NCBI GenBank assembly: GCA_920105625.2 | Contig: OV050031.1 | Coordinates: 77,509,995 to 77,573,994 of the forward strand | Length of the DNA stretch: 64,000 nt | Direction: 5' to 3' | Origin: Clusia tigrina | Taxonomy: Eukaryota > Arthropoda > Insecta > Diptera > Clusiidae | In this document: piece by piece, positions 45,901 to 56,291 of the stretch | Position numbering within the stretch: the stretch's first letter is position 1 | Layout: each line of letters begins with the position of its first letter | Position numbers and translations under genes: made by a program | The notes under the pieces: model-generated | What the model was told of the DNA's origin: nothing | Databases searched by the model: none | Seen by the model: only the letters and a program-made list of their open reading frames with translations

Positions 45901-48299
45901 TATTTTCCCCTCTCTGCCTCAGTCGGGGTCTCAGTCGGCGTCGCAGCCTCTGTCAGCGTCTCTGTCGGCGTCTCAGTCGCTGCCGCTGTCGATTGGGGGG
46001 TCTGCTGCTTTCTATATGCCTATATTTACCTCTATCTGCCTCAGTCGGCATCTCAGTCGGCGTTGCAGCCTCTATCAGCGTCTCTGTAGGCGTCTCAGCT
46101 GTTGCCGCTGTCGATTGGGTTGTCTGCTGCCTTCTCTATGCCTATGTCTAACCCTCTCTGCCTCAATCGGCATCTCAGTCGGCGTCGCAGCCTCTGTCAG
46201 CGTAGCAGCCTCTGCCAGCGTCTCTGTAGGCGTCTCAGTCGCTGCCGCTGTCGATTGGGGGTCTGCTGCCTTCTCTATGCCTATATCTACCCCTATCTGC
46301 CTCAGTCGGCGTCTCAGTCGGCGTCGCATACTCTTGTCAACGTCTCTGTAGGCGTCTCAGTCGCTGCCGTTGTCGATTGGTGGGTCTGCTGCCTTTTCTA
46401 TGCCTATAGCTACCCTTATCTGCCTCAGTCAGCGTCGAAGCCTCTGTCAGCAACTCTGAGTACGTCTCAGTCGCTGCCGCTGTCCATTGGGGGGTCTGCT
46501 GCCTTCTCTATGCCTATATCTACCCCTATCTGCCTCAGTCGGCGTCTCAGTCGGCGTCGAAGCCTCTGTCAGCATCTCTGAGTACGTCTCAGTCGCTGCC
46601 GCTGTCCATTGGGGGGTCTGCTGCCTTCTCTATGCTTATATCTGCCCCTATCTGCCTCAGTCGGCGCCGCAGCCTCTCTCAGCGTCTCTGTAGGCTTCGC
46701 AGTAGCTGCCGCTTTTCATTGGGGTGTCTGCTGCATTCTCTAAGCCTATATCTACCCCTATCTGCCTCAGTCGGTGTCTCAGTCCGCGTCGCAGCCTTTG
46801 TCAGCGTCTCTGCAGGCGTCTCAGTTGTTGCCGCTGTCGATTGCGGGGTCTGCTGCCTTCTCTATGCCTATGTCCAATCCTCTCTGCCTCAGTCGGCGTC
46901 TCAGTCGTCGTCGTAGCCTCTGTCAGCGTCGCAGCCTCTGTCAGCGTCTCTGCAGGCGTCTCAGTCGCTGCCGCTGTCGATTATGGGGTCTGCTGCCTTC
47001 TCTATGCCTATATTTACCCCTATCTGCCTCAGTCGGCATCTCAGTCGGCGTCGCAGCCTCTATCAGCGTCTCTGTAGGCGTCTCAGTTGTTGCCGCTGTC
47101 GATTCGGTTGTCTGCTGTCTTCTCTGTGCCTATGTCTAACCCTCTCTGCCTCAGTCGGTGTCTCAGTCGTCGTCGCAGCCTCTGTCAGCGTCGCACCCTC
47201 CGTCAGCGTCTCTGTAGGCATCTCAGTCGCTGCCGCTGTCGATTGGGGGGTCTGCTGGTCTCTCTATGCCAATATCTACCCCTATCTGCCTCAGTCGGCG
47301 TCTCAGTCGGTGTCGCAGCCTCTTGTCAGCGTCTCTGTAGGCATCTCAGTCGCTGCCGTGGCCGATTGGGGGGTCTGCTGCCTTCTCTATGCTTATCTCT
47401 ACCCCTATCTGCCTCAGTCGGCGCCGCAGCCTCTCTCAGCGTCTCTGTAGGTGTCGCAGTAGCTGCCGCTTTTGATTGGGGGGTCTGCTGCATTCTCTAA
47501 GCCTATATCTACCCCTATCTGCCTCAGTCGGCGTCTCAGTCGGTGTCGCAGCCTCTGTCACCGTCTCTGTAGGCGTCTCAGTCGCTGCCGCTGTCGATTG
47601 GGGGTTCTGCTGCCTCTCTACGCCTATATCTACACCTATCTCCCTCAGTCGGCGTTTCAGTCGGCGTCGCAGCCTCTATCAGCGTCTCTGTATGCGTCTC
47701 AGTTGTTGCCGCTGTCGATTGGGTTGTCTGCTGCCTTCTCTATGCCTATGTCTAATCCTCTCTGCCTCAATCGGCGTCTCAGTCGGCGTCGCAGCCACTG
47801 TCAGCGTCACAGCCTCTGTCAGCGTCTCTGTAGGCGTCTCAGTCGCTGCCGCTGGAGATTGGGGGTCTGCTGCCTTCTCTATGCCTATATATACCCCTAT
47901 CTACCTCAGTCGGCGTCGCAACCTCTTGTCAACGTCTCTGTAGGCGTCTCAGTCGCTGCCGTTGTCGATTGGGGGGTCTGCTGCCTCTTCTATGCCTATA
48001 TCTACCCTTATCTGCCTCAGTCGGCGTCTTACTCGGCGTCGAAGCCTCTGTAAGCGTCTCTGTAGGTGTCTCAGCTGCTGCCGCTATCGATTGGGGGGTC
48101 TGCTGCCTCTTCTATGCCTATATCTACCCTTATCTGCCTCAGTCGGCGTCTCAGTCGGCGTCGAAGCCCCTGCCAGCGTCTCTGTAGGCGCCTCAGTTGC
48201 TGCCGCTATCGATTGGGGGGTCTGCTGCATTCTCTAAGCCTAAGTCGGCATCGCAGCCTCTGTCAGCGTCTATGTTCGCGTCTTAGTCGCTGCCGCTAT
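42912..48299 (+). repeat. 7.27-kb block, copy D2 (5.39 kb, internally deleted)
   Basis: The junction with D1 lies in the unit at about 42902-42937, where CTTAGTCGCTGCCGC (as at 48284) is joined to CTATACCTAAATCTAACC (as at 35662). Colinear with D1 except for the missing 1883 bp. Substitutions between copies are few (for example GCAACGC-type changes were not needed to align long stretches). Confidence 0.88.
45460..45490 (+). other. Deletion or fusion point inside copy D2
   Basis: CCTATATTTACCCC, as at 38183, is followed by TCGGCGTCGCAGCCTCTG and then AGCGCCTCTGTAGGCG, as at 40092. The fusion lies in the shared stretch ATTTACCCCTATCTGCCTC, consistent with exchange between misaligned units. Confidence 0.85.
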
Positions 48300-49109
48300 C
48301 GATTGGGGGGTCTGCTGCCTTCTCTATGCCAATATCTACCCCTATCTGCCTCAGTCGGCGTCTCAGTCGGTGTCGCAGCCTCTGTCAGCGTCTCTGTAGG
48401 CGTCTCAGTCGTTGCCGCTGTCGATTGGGGGATCTGCTGCCTCTCTACGCCTATATGTACCCCTATCTGCCTCAGTCGGCGTCTCAGTCCGCTTCGCAGC
48501 CTCTCTCAGCGTCTCTGTAGGCGTCTCAGTTGTTGCCGTTGTCGATTGGGTGGTCTGCTGCCTTCTCTATGCCTATGTCTAACCAAATTTGCCTCAGTCG
48601 GCGTCTCTGTCGGCGTCGCATCCTCTTGCCAACGTCTCTGTAAGCATCTCAGTCGCTGCCACTGTCGATTGGGGGGTCTGCTGCCTTCTCTATGCCTATG
48701 TCTAACCCTCTCTGCCTCAGTCGGCGTCTCAGTCGTCGTCGCAGCCTCTGTCAGCGTCGCAGCCTCTGTCAGCGTCTCTGCAGGCGTCTCAGTCGCTGCC
48801 ACTGTCGATTGGGGGGTCTGATGAGATCTCTATGCCTATATCTACCCCTATCTGCCTCAGTCGGCGTCTGAGTCGGCATCGCAGCGTCTGTCAGCGTCTA
48901 TGTCGGCGTCTCAGTCGCTGCCGCTATCGATTGGGGGTCTGCTGCCTTCTCTATGCCAATATCTACACCTATCTGCCTCAGTCGGCGTCTCAGTCGGCAT
49001 CGCAGCCTCTGTCAGCGTCTATGTCGGCGTCTCAGTCGCTGCCGCTGTCGATTGGGGGGTCTGCTTCCTTCTCTATGCCTATCTCTACTCCTCTCTGCCT
49101 CAGTCGGCG

Positions 49110-49193
49110 TCTCAGTCGGTGTCGCAGCCTCTGTCAGCGTCTCTGTAGGCGTCTCAGTCGGTGTCGCAGCCTCTGTCAGCGTCTCTGTAGGCG
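49110..49193 (+). repeat. 42-bp local tandem duplication
   Basis: Two copies of a 42-bp segment (49110-49151 and 49152-49193) covering CAGTCGGTGTCGCAGCC, the 18-bp module and CTGTAGGCG. The same doubling is present at about 53321 and 58884, so it predates the tandem block copies. Confidence 0.93.
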
Positions 49194-49639
49194 TCTCAGT
49201 CGCTGCCGCTGTCGATTGGGGGATCTGCTGCCTCTCTACGCCAATATCTACCCCTATCTGCCTCAGTCGGTGTCTCAGTCCGCGTCGCAGCCTTTGTCAG
49301 CGTCTCTGCAGGCGTCTCTGCAGGCGTCTCAGTTGTTGCCGCTGTCGATTGCGGGGTCTGCTGCCTTCTATATGCCTATGTCCAATCCTCTCTGCCTCAG
49401 TCGGCGTCTCAGTCATCGTCGCAGCCTCTGTCAGCGTCGCAGCCTCTGTCAGCGTCTCTGGAGGCATCTCAGTCGCTCCCGCTGTCGATTGGGGGGTTTG
49501 CTGCCTTCTCTATGCCTATATTTACCCCTATCTGCCTCAGTCGTCATCTCAGTCGGCGTCGCAGCCTCTATCAGCGTCTCTGTAGGCGTCTCAGTTGTTG
49601 CCGCTGTCGATTCGGTTGTCTGCTGTCTTCTCTGTGCCT

Positions 49640-49650
49640 ATGTCGGCGTC
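49640..49650 (+). other. 20-bp deletion in copy A
   Basis: CTGTGCCTATG is followed directly by TCGGCGTCTCAG. The copies at 53850 and elsewhere have an intervening 20-bp piece, CTAACCCTCTCTGCCTCAGT. The loss removes the end of the pyrimidine run and changes reading frame, which explains the 380-codon open frame at 48832-49974. Confidence 0.9.
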
Positions 49651-51229
49651 TCAGTCGTCGTCGCAGCCTCTGTCAGCGTCGCACCCTCCTTCAGCGTCTC
49701 TGTAGGCATCTCAGTCGCTGCCGCTGTCGATTGGGGGGTCTGCTGGTCTCTCTATGCCAATATCTGCCCCTATCTGCCTCAGTCGGCGTCGCAGCCTCCG
49801 TCGGCGTCTCTGTTTGCGTCTCAGTCGCTGCCGCTGTCGATAGGGGGTCTGCTGCCTCTTCTATGCCTATATCTACCCTTATCTGCCTCAGTCGGCGTCT
49901 CAGTCGGCGTCGCAGCCTCTGTCAGCGTCTCTGAATGCGTCTCAGTCGCTGCCGCTGTCGATTGGCGGGTCTGATGCCTTCTCTATGCCTATATCTACCC
50001 CTATCTGCCTCAGTCGGCGCCTCAGTCGACGTCTCTGCCTATATCAGCGTCTCTGTAGGCGTCTCAGTCGCTGCCGCTGTCGATTGGGGGGTCTGCTGCC
50101 TCTTCTATGCCTATATCTACCCTTATCTGCCTCAGTCGCCGTCTCAGTCGGCGTCGCAGCCTCTGTCAGCGTCTCTGAATGCGTCTCAGTCGCTGCCGCT
50201 GTCGATTGGGGGGTCTGATGCCATCTCTATGCCTATATCTACCCCTATCTGCCTCAGTCGGCGTCTCAGTCGGCATCGCAGCCTCTGTCAGCGTCTATGT
50301 CGGCGTTTCAGTCGCTGCCGCTGTCGATAGGGGGTCTGCTGCCTTCTCTATGCTTAGATCTACCCCTATCTGCCTCAGTCGGCGTCTCAGTCGACGTCGA
50401 AGCCTCTGTAAGCGTCTCTGTAGGCGTCTCAGCTGCTGCCGCTATCGATTGGGGGGGTCTGCTGCCTCTTATATGCCTATATCTACCCTTATCTGCCTCA
50501 GTCGGCGTCTCAGTCGGCGTCGAAGCCTCTGTCAGCGTCTCTGTAGGCGTCTCAGTTGCAGCCGCTATCGATTGGGGGGGTCTGCTGCCTTCTCTATGCC
50601 AATATCTACACCTATCTGCCTCAGTCGGCGTCTCAGTCGGCATCGCAGCCTCTGTCAGCGTCTATGTCGGCGTCTCAGTCGCTGCCGCTATCGATTGGGG
50701 GGTCTGCTGCCTTCTCTATGCCTATATCTACACCTACCTGCCTCAGTCGGCGTCTCAGTCGGCGTCGCAGCCTCTGTCAGAGTCTCTGAATGCGTCTCAG
50801 TCGCTGCCGCTGTCGATTGGGGGTCTGCTGCCTTCTCTATGCCTATATCTACCCCTATCTGCCTCAGTCGGCGTCTCAGTCGGCGTCGCATGCTCTTGTC
50901 AACGTCTCTGTAGGCATCTCAGTCGCTACCGTTGTCGATTGGGGGGTCTGCTGCCTTCTCTAAGCCTATATCTACCCTTATCTGCCTCAGTTCGCGAATC
51001 AGTCGGCGTCGCAGCCTCTTTCAGCGTCTCTGAATGCGTCTCAGTTGCTGCCGCTGTCCATTGGGGGGTTTGCTGCCTTCTCTAAGCCTATATCTACCCT
51101 ATCTGCCTCAGTCGGCGTCTCAGTCGACGTCTCTGCCTATATCAGCGTCTCTGTAGGCGTCTCAGTCGCTGCCGCTGTCGATTGGGGGTCTGCTGCCTTC
51201 TCTATGCCTATATCTACTCCTATCTGCCT

Positions 51230-51277
51230 CAGTCGGCGTCTCAGTCGGCGTCTCAGTCGGCGTCTCAGTCGGCGTCG
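51230..51277 (+). repeat. 12-bp module, four tandem copies
   Basis: CAGTCGGCGTCT at 51230, 51242 and 51254, then CAGTCGGCGTCG at 51266. The paralogue at 55828 has five copies. Confidence 0.96.
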
Positions 51278-51682
51278 CATCCTCTTGTCAGCGTCTCTGT
51301 AGGCGTCTCAGTCGCAGCCGTTGTCGATTGGGGGGGGGTCTGCTGCCTTTTCTATGCCTGTATATACCCTTATCTGCCTCAGTCGGCGTCTCAGTCTGCG
51401 TCGAAGCCTCTGTCAGCGTCTCTGTAGGCGTCTGAGTTGCTGCCGCTATCGATTGGGGGGGTCTGCTGCCTTCTCTATGCCAATATCTACCCCTATCTGC
51501 TTCAGTCGGCGTCTCAGTCGGTGAGGCAGCCTCTTGTCAGCGTCTCTGTAGGCATCTCAGTCGCTGCCGTTGCCGATTGGGGGGTCTGCTGCTTTCGCTA
51601 TGCTTATAACTACCCCTATCTGCCTCAGTCGGCGCCGCAGCCTCTCTCAGCGTCTCTGTAGGTGTCGCAGTAGCTGCCGCTT

Positions 51683-54600
51683 TTGATTGGGGGGTCTGCT
51701 GCATTCTCTAAGCCTATATCTACCCCTATCTGCCTCAGTCGGCGTCTCAGTCGGTGTCGCAGCCTCTGTCACCGTCTCTGTAGGCGTCTCAGTCGCTGCC
51801 GCTGTCGATTGGGGGATCTGCTGCCTCTCTACGCCTATATCTACACCTATCTCCCTCAGTCGGCGTTTCAGTCGGCGTCGCAGCCTCTATCAGCGTCTCT
51901 GTATGCGTCTCAGTTGTTGCCGCTGTCGATTGGGTTGTCTGCTGCCTTCTCTATGCCTATGTCTAATCCTCTCTGCCTCAATCGGCGTCTCAGTCGGCGT
52001 CGCAGCCACTGTCAGCGTCACAGCCTCTGTCAGCGTCTCTGTAGGCGTCTCAGTCGCTGCCGCTGGAGATTGGGGGTCTGCTGCCTTCTCTATGCCTATA
52101 TCTACCCCTATCTGCCTCAGTCGGCGTCGCAACCTCTTGTCAACGTCTCTGTAGGCGTCTCAGTCGCTGCCGTTGTCGATTGGGGGGTCTGCTGCCTCTT
52201 CTATGCCTATATCTACCCTTATCTGCCTCAGTCGGCGTCTTAGTCGGCGTCGAAGCCTCTGTAAGCGTCTCTGTAGGTGTCTCAGCTGCTGCCGCTATCG
52301 ATTGGGGGGTCTGCTGCCTCTTCTATGCCTATATCTACCCTTATCTGCCTCAGTCGGCGTCTCAGTCGGCGTCGAAGCCCCTGCCAGCGTCTCTGTAGGC
52401 GCCTCAGTTGCTGCCGCTATCGATTGGGGGGTCTGCTGCATTCTCTAAGCCTAAGTCGGCATCGCAGCCTCTGTCAGCGTCTATGTTCGCGTCTCAGTCG
52501 CTGCCGCTATCGATTGGGGGGTCTGCTGCCTTCTCTATGCCAATATCTACCCCTATCTGCCTCAGTCGGCGTCTCAGTCGGTGTCGCAGCCTCTGTCAGC
52601 GTCTCTGTAGGCGTCTCAGTCGTTGCCGCTGTCGATTGGGGGATCTGCTGCCTCTCTACGCCTATATGTACCCCTATCTGCCTCAGTCGGCGTCTCAGTC
52701 CGCTTCGCAGCCTCTGTCAGCGTCTCTGTAGGCGTCTCAGTTGTTGCCGTTGTCGATTGGGTGGTCTGCTGCCTTCTCTATGCCTATGTCTAACCAAATT
52801 TGCCTCAGTCGGCGTCTCTGTCGGCGTCGCATCCTCTTGCCAACGTCTCTGTAAGCATCTCAGTCGCTGCCGCTGTCGATTGGGGGGTCTGCTGCCTTCT
52901 CTATGCCTATGTCTAACCCTCTCTGCCTCAGTCGGCGTCTCAGTCGTCGTCGCAGCCTCTGTCAGCGTCGCAGCCTCTGTCAGCGTCTCTGCAGGCGTCT
53001 CAGTCGCTGCCACTGTCGATTGGGGGGTCTGATGAGATCTCTATGCCTATATCTACCCCTATCTGCCTCAGTCGGCGTCTGAGTCGGCATCGCAGCGTCT
53101 GTCAGCGTCTATGTCGGCGTCTCAGTCGCTGCCGCTATCGATTGGGGGTCTGCTGCCTTCTCTATGCCAATATCTACACCTATCTGCCTCAGTCGGCGTC
53201 TCAGTCGGCATCGCAGCCTCTGTCAGCGTCTATGTCGGCGTCTCAGTCGCTGCCGCTGTCGATTGGGGGGTCTGCTTCCTTCTCTATGCCTATCTCTACT
53301 CCTCTCTGCCTCAGTCGGCGTCTCAGTCGGTGTCGCAGCCTCTGTCAGCGTCTCTGTAGGCGTCTCAGTCGGTGTCGCAGCCACTGTCAGCGTCTCTGTA
53401 GGCGTCTCAGTCTCTGCCGCTGTCGATTGGGGGATCTGCTGCCTCTCTACGCCAATATCTACCCCTATCTGCCTCAGTCGGTGTCTCAGTCCGCGTCGCA
53501 GCCTTTGTCAGCGTCTCTGCAGGCGTCTCTGCAGGCGTCTCAGTTGTTGCCGCTGTCGATTGCGGGGTCTGCTGCCTTCTATATGCCTATGTCCAATCCT
53601 CTCTGCCTCAGTCGGCGTCTCAGTCATGGTCGCAGCCTCTGTCAGCGTCGCAGCCTCTGTCAGCGTCTCTGGAGGCATCTCAGTCGCTCCCGCTGTCGAT
53701 TGGGGGGTTTGCTGCCTTCTCTATGCCTATATTTACCCCTATCTGCCTCAGTCGTCATCTCAGTCGGCGTCGCAGCCTCTATCAGCGTCTCTGTAGGCGT
53801 CTCAGTTGTTGCCGCTGTCGATTCGGTTGTCTGCTGTCTTCTCTGTGCCTATGTCTAACCCTCTCTGCCTCAGTCGGCGTCTCAGTCGTCGTCGCAGCCT
53901 CTGTCAGCGTCGCACCCTCCTTCAGCGTCTCTGTAGGCATCTCAGTCGCTGCCGCTGTCGATTGGGGGGTCTGCTGGTCTCTCTATGCCAATATCTGCCC
54001 CTATCTGCCTCAGTCGGCGTCGCAGCCTCCGTCGGCGTCTCTGTTTGCGTCTCAGTCGCTGCCGCTGTCGATAGGGGGTCTGCTGCCTCTTCTATGCCTA
54101 TATCTACCCTTATCTGCCTCAGTCGGCGTCTCAGTCGGCGTCGCAGCCTCTGTCAGCGTCTCTGAATGCGTCTCAGTCGCTGCCGCTGTCGATTGGCGGG
54201 TCTGATGCCTTCTCTATGCCTATATCTACCCCTATCTGCCTCAGTCGGCGTCTCAGTCGACGTCTCTGCCTATATCAGCGTCTCTGTAGGCGTCTCAGTC
54301 GCTGCCGCTGTCGATTGGGGGGTCTGCTGCCTCTTCTATGCCTATATCTACCCTTATCTGCCTCAGTCGCCGTCTCAGTCGGCGTCGCAGCCTCTGTCAG
54401 CGTCTCTGAATGCGTCTCACTCGCTGCCGCTGTCGATTGGGGGGTCTGATGCCATCTCTATGCCTATATCTACCCCTATCTGCCTCAGTCGGCGTCTCAG
54501 TCGGCATCGCAGCCTCTGTCAGCGTCTATGTCGGCGTTTCAGTCGCTGCCGCTGTCGATAGGGGGTCTGCTGCCTTCTCTATGCTTAGATCTACCCCTAT

Positions 54601-56291
54601 CTGCCTCAGTCGGCGTCTCAGTCGACGTCGAAGCCTCTGTAAGCGTCTCTGTAGGCGTCTCAGCTGCTGCCGCTATCGATTGGGGGGGTCTGCTGCCTCT
54701 TATATGCCTATATCTACCCTTATCTGCCTCAGTCGGCGTCTCAGTCGGCGTCGAAGCCTCTGTCAGCGTCTCTGTAGGCGTCTCAGTTGCTGCCGCTATC
54801 GATTGGGGGGGTCTGCTGCCTTCTCTATGCCAATATCTACACCTATCTGCCTCAGTCGGCGTCTCAGTCGGCATCGCAGCCTCTGTCAGCGTCTATGTCG
54901 GCGTCTCAGTCGCTGCCGCTATCGATTGGGGGGTCTGCTGCCTTCTCTATGCCTATATCTACACCTACCTGCCTCAGTCGGCGTCTCAGTCGGCGTCGCA
55001 GCCTCTGTCAGAGTCTCTGAATGCGTCTCAGTCGCTGCCGCTGTCGATTGGGGGGTCTGATGCCATCTCTATGCCTATATCTACCCCTATCTGCCTCAGT
55101 CGGCGTCTCAGTCGGCATCGCAGCTTCTGTCAGCGTCTATGTCGGCGTTTCAGTCGCTGCCGCTGTCGATAGGGGGGTCTGCTGCCTTCTCTATGCTTAG
55201 ATCTACCCCTATCTGCCTCAGTCGTCGTCTCAGTCGGCGTCGCAACCTCTTGTCAGCGTCTCTGTAGGCATGTCAGTCGCTGCCGTTGTCGATTGGGGGG
55301 TCTGCTGCCTTTTCTATGCCTATGTCTAACCCTCTCTGCCTCAGTCGGCGTCTCAGTCGGCGTCGCAGCCTCTGTCAGCGTCTCTGTAGGCGTCTTAGTC
55401 GGTGCCGCTGTCGATTGGGGGTCTGCTGCCTTCTCTATGCCTATATCTACCCCTATCTGCCTCAGTCGGCGTCTCAGTCGGCGTCGCATGCTCTTGTCAA
55501 CGTCTCTGTAGGCATCTCAGTCGCTGCCGTTGTCGATTGGGGGGTCTGCTGCCTTCTCTAAGCCTATATCTACCCTTATCTGCCTCAGTTCGCGAATCAG
55601 TCGGCGTCGCAGCCTCTTTCAGCGTCTCTGAATGCGTCTCAGTTGCTGCCGCTGTCCATTGGGGGGTTTGCTGCCTTCTCTAAGCCTATATCTACCCTAT
55701 CTGCCTCAGTCGGCGTCTCAGTCGACGTCTCTGCCTATATCAGCGTCTCTGTAGGCGTCTCAGTCGCTGCCGCTGTCGATTGGGGGTCTGCTGCCTTCTC
55801 TATGCCTATATCTACTCCTATCTGCCTCAGTCGGCGTCTCAGTCGGCGTCTCAGTCGGCGTCTCAGTCGGCGTCTCAGTCGGCGTCGCATCCTCTTGTCA
55901 GCGTCTCTGTAGGCGTCTCAGTCGCAGCCGTTGTCGATTGGGGGGGGTCTGCTGCCTTTTCTATGCCTGTATCTACCCTTATCTGCCTCAGTCGGCGTCT
56001 CAGTCTGCGTCGAAGCCTCTGTCAGCGTCTCTGTAGGCGTCTGAGTTGCTGCCGCTATCGATTGTGGGGGTCTGCTGCCTTCTCTATGCCAATATCTACC
56101 CCTATCTGCTTCAGTCGGCGTCTCAGTCGGTGAGGCAGCCTCTTGTCAGCGTCTCTGTAGGCATCTCAGTCGCTGCCGTTGCCGATTGGGGGGTCTGCTG
56201 CTTTCGCTATGCTTATAACTACCCCTATCTGCCTCAGTCGGCGCCGCAGCCTCTCTCAGCATCTCTGTAGGCGTCGCAGTAGCTGCCGCTT
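51683..56291 (+). repeat. Tandem block copy B (4.61 kb)
   Basis: Starts at marker A. It carries about 367 bp near 55040-55420 not found in copy A and one additional 12-bp module at 55828. It is followed by copy C at +4609 for the first 170 bp, then at +5563 from about 57620, and finally at +5179 from about 59590. Confidence 0.9.
55828..55887 (+). repeat. 12-bp module, five tandem copies
   Basis: CAGTCGGCGTCT at 55828, 55840, 55852 and 55864, then CAGTCGGCGTCG at 55876. This is the longest run of the 12-bp module noticed in the window. Confidence 0.97.

Larger units (their letters stand above)
47472..51682 (+). repeat. Tandem block copy A (4.21 kb)
   Basis: Starts at marker A. It aligns to the next copy at +4211 (47472 to 51683, 48066 to 52277, 48832 to 53043, 49512 to 53723). 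The offset becomes +4231 after a 20-bp deletion near 49643, then +4598 after about 50900 because copy B has 367 bp more. Its first 0.8 kb is also the end of copy D2. Confidence 0.9.

Noticed and set aside
48832..49974. 380-codon open frame
   Set aside because: It exists because of a 20-bp deletion near 49643 that changes phase; the paralogous frame at 53043 ends at 53858. Frame maintenance is not conserved.
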